A stretch of 32,859 nucleotides of DNA from Streptomyces triticisoli (GTDB lineage: Bacteria > Actinomycetota > Actinomycetes > Streptomycetales > Streptomycetaceae), in assembly GCF_003270085.1 (NCBI RefSeq), contig NZ_QFDQ01000276.1, forward strand, positions 1 to 32,859, in the 5' to 3' direction. Below the pieces are notes generated by a model. That model saw only the letters and a list, made by a program, of their open reading frames with translations, was not told the origin of the DNA and did not search any database. Each line of letters begins with the position of its first letter. Position 1 is the stretch's first letter. The translations under genes were made by a program, and so were the position numbers. This document shows, piece after piece, positions 15,508-24,408 of the stretch.

Positions 15508-15595
15508 GTGCTTCCCCCCTCACGGGCTCCCCGCGGATCGGCCGAGGGAGCGGTCACGCCATGGTAGGCAGATCCCGCCGCACCCCGTGCGGGCC

Positions 15596-15604
15596 TGTGG
15601 ATAA
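15596..15604. other. Isolated DnaA-box match TGTGGATAA
   Basis: The 9-mer is the exact complement of TTATCCACA. It lies alone in the 175-bp gap between the two peptidase genes, not in a cluster, so it is not an origin. It could be a DnaA-titrating or regulatory site, or chance. Confidence 0.35.
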
Positions 15605-15682
15605 CCCTCTGACCTGCTACTTCGGTGTGAATGCGGGTCTTTCGCCGAGCGATGCGGGGCGCGTGGCCGCCGGATCGAACAC

Positions 15683-17254
15683 CTAGGCGCAGACCGTTCC
15701 GGTCGCGGGGAGCTTCCCGTCGAGCAGATAGCCGTTCACCGCGTTCTGGACGCACTTGTCCTTGCTGTTGTACGCGCCGTGTCCCTGGCCCTTCCAGGTG
15801 AGCTCGACGGCGACGCCCTTGCCCAGCGCGTCCGCCATCCTCTTCGCGCCCTGGTACGGGGTGGCCGGGTCGCCGGTGTTGCCCACGACGAGGATCGGCG
15901 CCGAGCCGGGCGCGCTCACATCGGGGTGGTCGGCCGCGCCGGGCACCGCCCAGTTGGTGCAGCTGAGGATTCCCCAGGCCAGGAAGTCGCCGAACAGCGG
16001 GGAGGCGGCCCGGAACGCGGGCAGCGTCCGCTCCACGTCGGCGGAGGTGTACCGCTGCTTCTGGTCGGCGCAGTTGATGGCGGCGTTCGCGGCGGTGATG
16101 TTGCTGTACGTGCCGTTCTCATTGCGGCCGTTCATGGCGTCCGACAGCAACATGAGGATCTGGCCGTTGCCGGCGTAGGCCTGCCGCAGTCCCTCGGTGA
16201 GGGGAGCCCACAGGTCCTTGGAGTACAGGGCCTGGGCGATGCCGTTGGTCGCGGCCGACTGGGTCAGCCGGCGCGGGAAGATGCCGGGGATCGGGTTGCT
16301 GTCGAGCTTCTTGAGCAGGGCGGCGACGCGGTTCTCGACGTCCTGCACGCTGCTGCCGATCGGACACTTGGCGCCCTTCGACACGCAGTCCTTCGCGAAG
16401 TTGTCCAGGGCCAGCTGGAAGCCCTTGGCCTGGCCGAGCGACACCTGCTCGAGGTTCTGCGTGGGGTCGACGACCGCGTCGAAGACGGCGCGGCCCACAT
16501 GCGTGGGGAACAGATGGGCGTACACGCCCCCGAGCTCGGTGCCGTAGGAGATCCCGAAGTAGTACAGCTTGGAGTCGCCGAGGACCTGGCGCATCAGGTC
16601 CATGTCGCGGGCCGCGTCGGTGGTGCGCACATGGGGAAGGACCCTCCCGGAGTTCTTCTCGCAGGCGGCGTTGAACTGCTTGGTGTTGTTCAGGAACGCG
16701 GTGCGCTCGGCGGCGTCGTCCGGGGTGGTGTCCTGCTGGAAGTACCGGTCGAGCTGGGCGTCGCTCTCGCACTTCACGCCCGCGCTGCGGCCCACCCCGC
16801 GCGGGTCGAAGCTCACCAGGTCGTAGCGGGTGGCGAGCTTGGTGTAGTCCTGGGCGATCGACGGCAGGATGCTGACGCCGGAGCCGCCCGGTCCGCCGAA
16901 GTTGAAGATCAACGAGCCGATCCGCTTGCCCGGCCCGGTCGCCTTCACCCGGATCAGCGCGATGCCGATCGTGTCGCCGTTGGGCTTGCTCCAGTCCAGC
17001 GGCGCCTTCATGGTGGCGCACTGCCACGTGCCGCCGTTCGGCAGCGGGGAGGGTGCCGGGCCGTCGCCCTCGGCGGCGGACGGTGCCGGGCAGTCCTTCC
17101 AGTCCAGCTTCTGGGCGGTCATGTCCCCGCCCGCCGTACCCCCGCCCGCGGTGTCCGCGCCCGTCGAACGACTGCCGCAGCCTGCCACCAGGGCGGCCAG
17201 CAGGACGGCGGTTGCGGTCAGGGAGGCGGCACACAGTCCGCGGGGGTTCTGCAT
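15683..17254 (-). CDS. Secreted lipoprotein S33 peptidase (tripeptidyl aminopeptidase type), copy 2
   Basis: 523 residues, a close paralogue of the downstream gene with the same order of motifs. Lipoprotein signal with lipobox LVAGC (C26), FNFGGPGGSG at about 117-126, S237 in GISYGTELGG, D462 in NTGDPATP, H492 in GQGHGAYN. The mature N-terminus is a Gly/Thr-rich linker. Compared with copy 1 it has an extra Cys-containing stretch (KDCVSKGAKCPIGSS), perhaps an added disulfide near the substrate cap. Start ATG with GAGGA 7 nt upstream. It follows the flippase-like gene by 72 bp and is probably cotranscribed with it. A role in trimming exported proteins or peptide uptake is family knowledge, not visible here. 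Confidence 0.92.
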   Translation of the reverse strand: MQNPRGLCAASLTATAVLLAALVAGCGSRSTGADTAGGGTAGGDMTAQKLDWKDCPAPSAAEGDGPAPSPLPNGGTWQCATMKAPLDWSKPNGDTIGIALIRVKATGPGKRIGSLIFNFGGPGGSGVSILPSIAQDYTKLATRYDLVSFDPRGVGRSAGVKCESDAQLDRYFQQDTTPDDAAERTAFLNNTKQFNAACEKNSGRVLPHVRTTDAARDMDLMRQVLGDSKLYYFGISYGTELGGVYAHLFPTHVGRAVFDAVVDPTQNLEQVSLGQAKGFQLALDNFAKDCVSKGAKCPIGSSVQDVENRVAALLKKLDSNPIPGIFPRRLTQSAATNGIAQALYSKDLWAPLTEGLRQAYAGNGQILMLLSDAMNGRNENGTYSNITAANAAINCADQKQRYTSADVERTLPAFRAASPLFGDFLAWGILSCTNWAVPGAADHPDVSAPGSAPILVVGNTGDPATPYQGAKRMADALGKGVAVELTWKGQGHGAYNSKDKCVQNAVNGYLLDGKLPATGTVCA

Positions 17255-17326
17255 GCCTTCATCCTCACGCCGCCGGCAGGCCCGCGCGCGGGACGGGGGC
17301 CGTTCGGGGCAAGCGGGGACGGTGCC

Positions 17327-20077
17327 CTAGAGAGCGCCCTTGCGCGTCAGGTGGTTGAAGGCCAGCCAGCCGGGCAGCACCGGCAGCCACAGGGTCAGCA
17401 GCCGGAACATCAGCACCGCCGGCGCGGCCACCTCCTTGGGCAGGCCCACGGCGATCAGACCGACCGTGAGAGTCGCCTCGACCGCGCCCACACCGCCCGG
17501 GGTGGGGGCGGCCGAGCCGAGCGCGTTGCCGGCGAGGAAGACGACGGCGACGCCGGCGATGCTGATCGAGGTCGACTGGTCGCCGAACGCCCGGATCGAG
17601 GCGTCCAGGCACATCACGAAGCAGAAGGTCAGCAGCAGCATGCCGCCGATGCCGGTGATGAGTTTCTGCGGCCGCTGCAGCACGTCCAGCATGCGCGGCA
17701 CGACGCCCGCGAACAGGGAACGCACGCGCGTGACGACGAACTTCCGCAGGAACGGAACCGACGTGACCACCAGCATGAGCACCGCGACCGTCAGCAACCC
17801 CGCGATGACCGTCCGGGACGGCGACAGCGACGGCGTCTTCTCGGTGCCGGTCAGATAGCCGAAGGACAGCAGCATCAGGATGTGGCAGCCCAGTCCGAAC
17901 AGCTGCGAGGCGCCGACACTGGCCACCGCCAGCCCCGGGCGTACACCCGCGCGCTGCAGGAAGCGCGTGTTGAGGGCCACCCCGCCGACCGCTGCCGGTG
18001 CCACGATCTTCACGAACGACCCGGCGACCTGCGCCGCCACGGTCCGCGGGAACGGCACCCGCTCGGGCACGAAGCCCAGCAGCGCCATGGCCGCCGCGAC
18101 ATAGCTGAGCGCCGAGAACAGCACCGCCGCCGCCAGCCAGCCCCACTGGGCGTGGGCGAAGAGCGTGCCGAACTCGATGTGCGTGAGCTGCGTCAGCAGG
18201 TAGTACGCACCGATGGCGCCCGCGATGAAGCTGATCAGGGTGCGTGGCCGTACCCGTTCCAGCCGGGCCGGTTCGACCGGCGCCTGCGGCCTGATCCGCA
18301 GCACCTGGTGGCGGATCTGGGTGAGCAGGTCCTCCTCGCGGGCCTCTTCCAGGGCCTCGTCGATGGCCCGCTTCTCCGCCCGCGCCTCCGCCCGCTCGGC
18401 CTTCTTGCCCTTCTTGTCCGACCTGTCGGGGTTCTCCGCCTTTTCGAGGGTGATGGGACCGACCTCCGCGGCGGACTGCTCCAACCAGGCCTGCTTGCTC
18501 TGCCGGGACGACTCCAGGACCGCCTCCCGCTCCCGCTGCGCCCGCTCCCGGGCCAGCCGGCGCAGGGTCGCACGCGTGGAGCGCGTCAGCGCGATGGGCT
18601 GCAGCATGGGCAGACAGTCGGCGACCGCGTCGGGCCCGAGGACGCCGACCGCGGAGGCCACGGCGCGCTCCGCGCCCACCCTCAGGCCGAGCGTCGTCAG
18701 CAACTGGGCGATGTCCATGCGCAGCAGCAGGTCACCGGCCGCGATCTCGCCGCCGCGCAGATCGGTGAGGATCACCCTGCCGGAACGATCCACCAGAATC
18801 GCGTCACCGGCCAGCCTGCCGTGCGTGATGCGCCGTGACTGCAGCGCCCGCACCTGCTGCCAGGTGTGGCGCAGCAACTCGTCGGTGATCTCCTCGTCCG
18901 CCAGCGAGTCGAGCGTGCGCCCGCCGGTGTGCTCGTAGACGAGCATCACGGCGTCGGGGCCCAGCTCGGAGGTCGCGATCAGCTTGGGTGCGTTGGCGCC
19001 GGCCGCGATGGCCGCGTAGGCGAGCAGCGCCTCCTGCTCCAGGGCCTGGCGCAGCGACTGCAGACTGCTGCGGGTGGTGAAACCGCGCAGCGTGAGGTTG
19101 CGCCACAGGCGGTAGAAGAAGCCCTGCGCCTGCTGTTCGCGGTCGACGACCGTGACGTCCAGCGGCGGGCCGTCCTCCAGGGTGACGAAGTAGCGCCGGC
19201 CGCGGTCGCCGTTGTCGGCGGTCTCCGCCACGTCCTCGCGGGCCGCGCTCACCGGGTGGAAGCCGACGGTCCGCAGCCTCGCCACCAGCGTCCGACCCGT
19301 GGGGCGGACGTTCGGCGAGCCGACCGCGTACAGGGTGCCGTAGGCGATGGTCCAGCCGATCAGCACCGTGAGGATGATCGAGAACGGCGTGGTGTAACCG
19401 GTGACCAGCATCGAGAAGGCGTCGAGCAGCAGCACGATCCACAGCACCGCGCGCCAGCGTGGTCTGCGGGACATGCCCACGGCCGTCATGTACGCGATGA
19501 CAGGGGCGAGATAGCCGTGCACCGGGTCGGTCAGCGCGTGGATGTCACCGGGGGAGGGCTGGGTGAGCGCTTCCTGGATCGAGTGCGGGGCGCCCTTGGC
19601 GACCCACAGGTCGGTGGCGAGCGTCACCCCGTGGGCGAGGACCGCCGCGAGCACACCGTCGGCGATCCGCAGCCCGTCCCGCTTGATCAGCCGCTCGATC
19701 GCGAACGCGACCGGAACCAGCAGGATCGCGATGCTGGACGCCAATCCGGCGATCTTGATGAGCAGGTCGGGTGCCTGACCGGTGCCCTTGTTGATGTCCT
19801 GCTCGAGGCCCGAGGTGGTGCCGTGCGCGAACGCGGCGATCGCCAGCAGCACCACGATGGCGAGCACGCCCACCAGCAGCCGCATCAGGTCCGAGGGACG
19901 GTGCACGCGCGCGGGGAGCAGCGGTTCGTCGCCCTCCAGCTCGTCGACGTGGGCCACGTCCCTGTCCTCGGCGGGCTTCCTGCCCGTCTTCGGACCGTCC
20001 GTGTCCCTGGTGCCCGGACGCGACGAAGTCCCAGAGGTGCCCTCCGCGCCATCGGGGTGCACACCCTGCTGCTTCAT
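17327..20077 (-). CDS. Fusion protein: membrane domain, pseudokinase-like domain, UPF0104/LPG-synthase-type flippase-like domain
   Basis: 916 residues. 1-62 disordered and acidic; about six helices between 64 and 253; a soluble kinase-like region at about 290-500; a charged Lys/Glu helix (540-590); and a C-terminal membrane domain of the UPF0104 / lysylphosphatidylglycerol-synthase transmembrane type (612-905) with APAAVGGVALNTRFL and APTPGGVGAVEA. In the kinase-like part, HGRLAGDAILV (419-429) aligns with HGDLHPGNILV of ABC1/APH kinases, so the catalytic Asp (now R421) and metal-binding Asn (A426) are lost, while D439 of the DFG position remains. I chose the ATG at 20077; a GTG at 20101 in frame has no binding site. 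Related flippase-like domains move lipids or lipid-linked precursors; the substrate here is unknown. Confidence 0.85.
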   Translation of the reverse strand: MKQQGVHPDGAEGTSGTSSRPGTRDTDGPKTGRKPAEDRDVAHVDELEGDEPLLPARVHRPSDLMRLLVGVLAIVVLLAIAAFAHGTTSGLEQDINKGTGQAPDLLIKIAGLASSIAILLVPVAFAIERLIKRDGLRIADGVLAAVLAHGVTLATDLWVAKGAPHSIQEALTQPSPGDIHALTDPVHGYLAPVIAYMTAVGMSRRPRWRAVLWIVLLLDAFSMLVTGYTTPFSIILTVLIGWTIAYGTLYAVGSPNVRPTGRTLVARLRTVGFHPVSAAREDVAETADNGDRGRRYFVTLEDGPPLDVTVVDREQQAQGFFYRLWRNLTLRGFTTRSSLQSLRQALEQEALLAYAAIAAGANAPKLIATSELGPDAVMLVYEHTGGRTLDSLADEEITDELLRHTWQQVRALQSRRITHGRLAGDAILVDRSGRVILTDLRGGEIAAGDLLLRMDIAQLLTTLGLRVGAERAVASAVGVLGPDAVADCLPMLQPIALTRSTRATLRRLARERAQREREAVLESSRQSKQAWLEQSAAEVGPITLEKAENPDRSDKKGKKAERAEARAEKRAIDEALEEAREEDLLTQIRHQVLRIRPQAPVEPARLERVRPRTLISFIAGAIGAYYLLTQLTHIEFGTLFAHAQWGWLAAAVLFSALSYVAAAMALLGFVPERVPFPRTVAAQVAGSFVKIVAPAAVGGVALNTRFLQRAGVRPGLAVASVGASQLFGLGCHILMLLSFGYLTGTEKTPSLSPSRTVIAGLLTVAVLMLVVTSVPFLRKFVVTRVRSLFAGVVPRMLDVLQRPQKLITGIGGMLLLTFCFVMCLDASIRAFGDQSTSISIAGVAVVFLAGNALGSAAPTPGGVGAVEATLTVGLIAVGLPKEVAAPAVLMFRLLTLWLPVLPGWLAFNHLTRKGAL

Positions 20078-20232
20078 GGTCTCTTCTTGGTCTCGTATCA
20101 CCGGTCACCGCCCGCACGATGGTGGCATGCCCCACCGGCACGCAGGGGCGTCAGGGTGCGTGTGCGAGGCGCACAGTCTGCCCGAAGCACCGCCCGGGAG
20201 CGAGGGCGCAGCCCTGTCCCGAGCACATCCCG

Positions 20233-20255
20233 TTGTCGGTGGGGTGGGGCAGGAT
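20233..20255 (+). promoter_or_regulatory. RecA-NDp / PafBC-type DNA-damage promoter of the alkyltransferase-like gene
   Basis: TTGTCGGTG (20233-20241), exactly 8 nt, then CAGGAT (20250-20255), which ends 7 nt before the ATG. The upstream 9-mer is a full match to TTGTCRGTG of the actinobacterial motif TTGTCRGTG-N8-TAnnnT; the -10 differs by C for T at its first base. The mRNA would be leaderless. Confidence 0.75.
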
Positions 20256-20262
20256 GGGGCGG

Positions 20263-20649
20263 ATGAGCGAAGTGAGCCCTCCGGACGACGGCCGCCCGGA
20301 ACATCCCGACGCGCTGCCCGAGTACGCCGAGCGGGTCCTCGAGGTCGCCGACCTGATACCGCCGGGGCACGTCATGACCTACGGGGATGTCGCCGAATGG
20401 CTTCAGGAGGGCGGCCCCCGCCAGGTGGGCCGCGTGATGGCCCTCTACGGCGGAGCCGTCCCGTGGTGGCGGGTCGTACGCGCGGACGGCGTTCTGCTCC
20501 CGGGGCACGAGCTGCGTGCCCTCGCCCACTACCGCACCGAGGGCACGCCTCTGAAGGAGGCGGGCAGGGCGGCCGAGGACCATCTGCCGCGCCTCGACAT
20601 GCGACGGGCCCGGTGGGACGGCGGCGAACGTGCGCAGGGTCACACCTGA
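20263..20649 (+). CDS. Alkyltransferase-like protein (MGMT family, no active-site cysteine)
   Basis: 128 residues. The MGMT DNA-binding/active-site domain is recognisable: PPGHVMTYGDVAEWL (33-47), RQVGRVMALYGG (53-64), then PWWRVVRADG (67-76), where O6-methylguanine methyltransferases have PCHRV. The acceptor Cys is replaced by W68, so it cannot dealkylate; such proteins bind O6-alkylguanine, flip it out and flag it for nucleotide excision repair. The ATG at 20263 is preceded by a damage-type promoter with the -10 7 nt away; an ATG at 20254 overlaps the -10 and is rejected. The mycobacterial counterpart occupies the same place before adnA (Rv3204, from memory). Confidence 0.92.
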   Translation: MSEVSPPDDGRPEHPDALPEYAERVLEVADLIPPGHVMTYGDVAEWLQEGGPRQVGRVMALYGGAVPWWRVVRADGVLLPGHELRALAHYRTEGTPLKEAGRAAEDHLPRLDMRRARWDGGERAQGHT

Positions 20650-20951
20650 CAGCTTCCGCCATACGAGGGACCCGCGGGGAGCCCATGGCCCGTACGGGGG
20701 AATCGGAGCACGTGCGCGCCATGCCGTACGTTCGTGAGTCGAGGGACACACGTGACGGCAGCGCACCGTGAGGGCCATGGGAAGAAGGGAAAGCCCCCCT
20801 TCCTCACGCGGCCTCGGCGTAGCGTCGGCTGCACGTGTCCCCCTCACCCCGCGGCCACCGCCCTCCCCATCGGCCCGTGCGTCCGCGCGACGACGGCGCT
20901 GCGCGCCGGCCGTGACAGACCCCAGCACACCCACCAGGACCGGCGAACCAC
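20650..20951 (+). other. 302-base gap before adnA
   Basis: No convincing gene. It contains a possible 28-codon ORF (20685-20771, ATG after GGGGAG with only 4 nt spacing), a weak hairpin GAAGGG/CCCTTC near 20778-20796, and CACGTG hexamers at 20709, 20749, 20832 and 20949, the last covering the adnA GTG. It must carry the adnA promoter, but I find no consensus -35/-10 and no TTGTCRGTG motif. Confidence 0.5.
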
Positions 20952-23900
20952 GTGAGCTCCTCTTCCTCCACCAGACGCCTGCCGCACCCCCAGGTGCGGC
21001 AGGGGAACCGTGGCGCCTACCGACTGGTGCGCACCCCACCGTCCAGACCGGCCCCCCCTCTTCTGGACGCCGCCCAGCGCGCCGTGGTTGACCACGAGAC
21101 CGGTCCGTTGCTCGTCCTCGCAGGTCCGGGCACCGGCAAGACCACCACCCTGGTGGAGTCCGTGGCCACGCGGATCGCCCGCGGCCAGGACCCCGAACGG
21201 ATCCTGGTGCTGACGTTCAGCCGCAGGGCCGCCGTCGACCTGCGCGACCGCATGGCGCTGCGCGCCGGCGCGGCACACGCCCCGCAGGCGACCACCTTCC
21301 ACTCGTTCTGCTACGCACTGGTCCGTGCCCACCAGGACAGCGACCTGTTCGTCGAGCCGCTGCGGCTGCTGTCCGGACCCGAGCAGGACGTGACCGTCCG
21401 CGATCTCCTGGCGGGCCAGGTCGACCTGGCCCGCCAGGGCCTGGGACACGTGCACTGGCCGGACGAGCTGCGCGCCTGCCTGACCACCCGCGGCTTCGCC
21501 GACGAGGTCCGAGCGGTCCTCGCCCGCAGCCGCGAACTGGGCCTCGGCCCCGACGCCCTGGCGGCCTTCGCGCGCCGCACCGGCCGCCCGGACTGGCAGG
21601 CGGCGGCCGCCTTCCTCGCCGAGTACCTCGACGTCCTCGACCTGCAGGGCGTCCTCGACTACGCCGAACTCGTCCACCGCGCGGTGCTCCTCGCCCGCCG
21701 CCCCGAGGTCGCCGAGCGACTCGCCGCGCGGTACGACGCGGTCTACGTCGACGAGTACCAGGACACCGACCCGGCCCAGGTACGGCTGCTGCGCACGCTC
21801 GCGGGGGACGGCCGCACCCTGCTCGCCTTCGGTGACCCCGATCAGTCGATCTACACCTTCCGGGGCGCGGACGTGAACGGCATCCTGCAGTTCCCGCAGA
21901 CCTTCCCGCGCGCGGACGGAGGCCCCGCCCCCGTACAGGTCCTGCGCACCTCCCGCCGCTCCGGCGCCGCGCTGCTCGCCGCGACCCGTCTGCTGACCCG
22001 GCGGATGCCGCTCACCCGGCTCCCCGCCGACAAGGTCCGCGCCCATCGCGAGCTGACCCCGGTGCGCGAAGGCGGCCGCGTCGACGTCCACACATATCCG
22101 ACCCCGGGCACCGAGGTGGACAACATCGCGGACATCCTGCGCCGGGCGCACCTGGAGGACGGTGTCCCGTGGAGCGAGATGGCCGTCCTGGTGCGCGCCG
22201 GCGCCCGCACCATCCCGAGCCTCCGACGCGCCCTGACGGCCGCCGGCGTGCCCCTGGACGTCGACGGCGACGACGTGCCGCTGCGCCACGAACCGGCGGT
22301 GGCGCCCCTGCTGACGGCGCTGCGGGCGGTGGCGACCGCGGAAGCGGCACGGCGCGGCGCGGCGGAAGCGGCCGGTGGGGAGCCGGAAGGGCGCCCCGGA
22401 GAGCCCCCCGAAGGGCAGCCCGAGGCGGACACCTGCTGGCTGGACACCGAAACCGCGCTCACCCTCCTCGCCTCACCGCTGGCCGGCACGGACGCCGCCG
22501 ACCTGCGCCGCCTGGGCCGCGCGCTGCGCGAGGAGGAACGCGCCGCCGGCAACCCCCTGCCCCCGCCCTCGGACGAACTGCTCGCCCGGGCCCTGGCCGA
22601 ACCCGAGCGCCTGGTTGCGCACGACCCCACGTACGCGCGTGGCGCCCAGCGCCTCGGCGCGCTGCTCAGGAAGGCCCGCGAGCGCCTGGCGGGCGGCGGT
22701 ACGGCAGAGGAGGCGCTGTGGGACCTGTGGGAGGGCACACCGTGGCCCACTCGCCTGGAGCGGGCCGCCCGGCGCGGCGGCGCCGCGGGACGCAACGCCG
22801 ACCGGGACCTGGACGCCGTGTGCGCGCTGTTCGCGACCGCCGCCCGCGCCGAGGAGCGCACCGGAGGCCGGGGCGCCCTGAACTTCCTGGAGGAGATCGA
22901 GGCCGAGGACATCGCCGCCGACACGCTCACGCGGCGCGCCGTACGCCCCGACGCGGTGCGCCTGATGACGGCGCACCGCTCCAAGGGTCTGCAGTGGCGC
23001 CTGGTCGTGGTCGCCGGCGTCCAGGAGGGGCTGTGGCCGGACCTGCGGCGCCGCGGCTCCCTGCTGGAGGCGGACCGCATCGGCCGCGACGGACTCGCCG
23101 CGCCGCTCACCCCCGGCGCGCTGCTGGCGGAGGAGCGCCGCCTGTTCTACGTCGCCGCCACACGCGCGCGTGAACGACTCGTCGTGACCGCGGTGAAGGC
23201 TCCCGCGGACGACGGTGACCAGCCCTCCCGTTTCCTCACCGAGCTCGGCGTCGAGCCCAAGGACGTCACCGGCCGCCCGCGCCGCCCGCTGTCCGTGGCG
23301 GCGCTGGTGGCCGAACTGCGTGCCACGACCGTCGACCCGCGCGCCTCCGACACCCTCCGGCAGGCCGCCGCGCACCGGCTGGCCCGGCTCGCCGCGCTCG
23401 CCGACGACGAGGGCCGCCCGCTGGTGCCCTCGGCCCACCCCTACCGCTGGTGGGGCATGGCCGACCCGACCGAGAGCAAGGTGCCGCTGCGCGACCGCGA
23501 CCAGCCCGTCGTCCTGTCCGGCAGCGCCCTCGACCAGCTTGCCAACACCTGCGCCCTGCAGTGGTTCCTCAGCCGCGAGGTCAAGGCCGACGCCCCCGCG
23601 AGTGCCGCCCAGGGCTTCGGCAACGTGGTGCACGTGCTCGCCGACGAGGTCGCCTCCGGACGGACCCCCGCCGACCTCGCGGTCCTCATGGAGCGCCTGG
23701 AGACGGTGTGGAACGCGCTCGCCTTCGACGCGCCGTGGAAGTCGGAGCAGGAGAAGGAGAACGCGCGCGTGGCGCTCGAACGCTTCCTGAAGTGGCACGT
23801 CCTGGAGCGTTCCGGCCGCACTCCCGTGGCCGGTGAGCACGACTTCGACGTGACCCTGGCGGCGGGCGACTACCAGGTGCGCATCCGCGGCTCCATGGAC

Positions 23901-24308
23901 CGGGTGGAGGCCGACGGCGAGGGCCGCGCCTACGTCGTCGACTTCAAGACCGGCAAGCAGGCGCCCACCGCCGCGGAGGTGGCCCGCCACCCGCAGCTGG
24001 CCGTCTACCAGCTCGCCGTCCGCGAGGGCGCCGTCGACGAGGTCTTCGACGGCACGCGCCCCGAACCGGGCGGCGCCGAACTGGTCCAGCTGCGCCAGGG
24101 CGCGGCCAAGCGGGACGGCGGCGACAGCCTGCCCAAGGTGCAGACGCAGGAGCCGCCGGCGGGGGAGTGGACGGGCGAGCTGCTGGCCACCGCCGCCGGA
24201 AAGGTCCTCGACGAGCGGTTCACGCCGACGGCCGGGCAGCACTGCGCGCACTGCGCGTTCCGCGCGTCGTGCAGCGCGCGGCCGGAGGGCCGCCACGTCG
24301 TCGAGTGA
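20952..24308 (+). CDS. adnA: AdnA-type subunit of the AdnAB helicase-nuclease
   Basis: 1118 residues. An N-terminal UvrD-like motor (Walker A GPGTGKTT 58-65, DEYQD 267-271, motif VI VAATRARERL near 735) is joined to a C-terminal RecB-family nuclease: D983 (SMDRVE), D997 and K999 (VVDFKTGK), and Q1015/Y1019 (QLAVY). Four cysteines, C867 and C1098-x2-C1101-x5-C1107, have the layout of the Fe-S staple of AddB-type nucleases. AdnAB resects double-strand breaks in actinobacteria, with both subunits carrying a motor and a nuclease. The GTG start has only a weak AGGA about 11 nt upstream. An Ala/Glu/Gly-rich insertion at about 460-495 is probably a loop. adnB follows after 100 bp, with its own promoter. 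Assignment as A rather than B rests on order and the Fe-S cysteines. Confidence 0.9.
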   Translation: MSSSSSTRRLPHPQVRQGNRGAYRLVRTPPSRPAPPLLDAAQRAVVDHETGPLLVLAGPGTGKTTTLVESVATRIARGQDPERILVLTFSRRAAVDLRDRMALRAGAAHAPQATTFHSFCYALVRAHQDSDLFVEPLRLLSGPEQDVTVRDLLAGQVDLARQGLGHVHWPDELRACLTTRGFADEVRAVLARSRELGLGPDALAAFARRTGRPDWQAAAAFLAEYLDVLDLQGVLDYAELVHRAVLLARRPEVAERLAARYDAVYVDEYQDTDPAQVRLLRTLAGDGRTLLAFGDPDQSIYTFRGADVNGILQFPQTFPRADGGPAPVQVLRTSRRSGAALLAATRLLTRRMPLTRLPADKVRAHRELTPVREGGRVDVHTYPTPGTEVDNIADILRRAHLEDGVPWSEMAVLVRAGARTIPSLRRALTAAGVPLDVDGDDVPLRHEPAVAPLLTALRAVATAEAARRGAAEAAGGEPEGRPGEPPEGQPEADTCWLDTETALTLLASPLAGTDAADLRRLGRALREEERAAGNPLPPPSDELLARALAEPERLVAHDPTYARGAQRLGALLRKARERLAGGGTAEEALWDLWEGTPWPTRLERAARRGGAAGRNADRDLDAVCALFATAARAEERTGGRGALNFLEEIEAEDIAADTLTRRAVRPDAVRLMTAHRSKGLQWRLVVVAGVQEGLWPDLRRRGSLLEADRIGRDGLAAPLTPGALLAEERRLFYVAATRARERLVVTAVKAPADDGDQPSRFLTELGVEPKDVTGRPRRPLSVAALVAELRATTVDPRASDTLRQAAAHRLARLAALADDEGRPLVPSAHPYRWWGMADPTESKVPLRDRDQPVVLSGSALDQLANTCALQWFLSREVKADAPASAAQGFGNVVHVLADEVASGRTPADLAVLMERLETVWNALAFDAPWKSEQEKENARVALERFLKWHVLERSGRTPVAGEHDFDVTLAAGDYQVRIRGSMDRVEADGEGRAYVVDFKTGKQAPTAAEVARHPQLAVYQLAVREGAVDEVFDGTRPEPGGAELVQLRQGAAKRDGGDSLPKVQTQEPPAGEWTGELLATAAGKVLDERFTPTAGQHCAHCAFRASCSARPEGRHVVE

Positions 24309-24378
24309 CCTGCGTGATGAACAGCACCACGGGGGCTGACCTGCGCTTCCGCGGATCCGGAAGGTGATGTGGCATTCG

Positions 24379-24401
24379 TTGTCCGTGCCCGCCGCTAGCC
24401 T
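24379..24401 (+). promoter_or_regulatory. RecA-NDp / PafBC-type DNA-damage promoter of adnB
   Basis: TTGTCCGTG (24379-24387), exactly 8 nt, then TAGCCT (24396-24401), ending 7 nt before the GTG start. This fits TTGTCRGTG-N8-TAnnnT with one mismatch (C for R). It fixes the adnB start and predicts a leaderless mRNA. Confidence 0.75.
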
Positions 24402-24408
24402 CTCTGAG

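Noticed and set aside
10904..15523. Very long minus-strand open frame (about 1540 codons) opposite the epimerase, spherulin-like gene and moeZ
   Set aside because: It covers several well-supported plus-strand genes and runs past the start of the peptidase gene in a different frame. High GC removes stop codons from such antisense frames; the sequence has no domain.
20685..20771. 28-codon ORF in the gap before adnA
   Set aside because: The purine run GGGGAG is only 4 nt from the ATG, there is no recognisable product and no coupling; kept only as a note in the gap entry.
24364..24408. Upstream ATG as adnB start
   Set aside because: It lies inside the damage-type promoter, upstream of the -10 element, so it would not be on the predicted mRNA.
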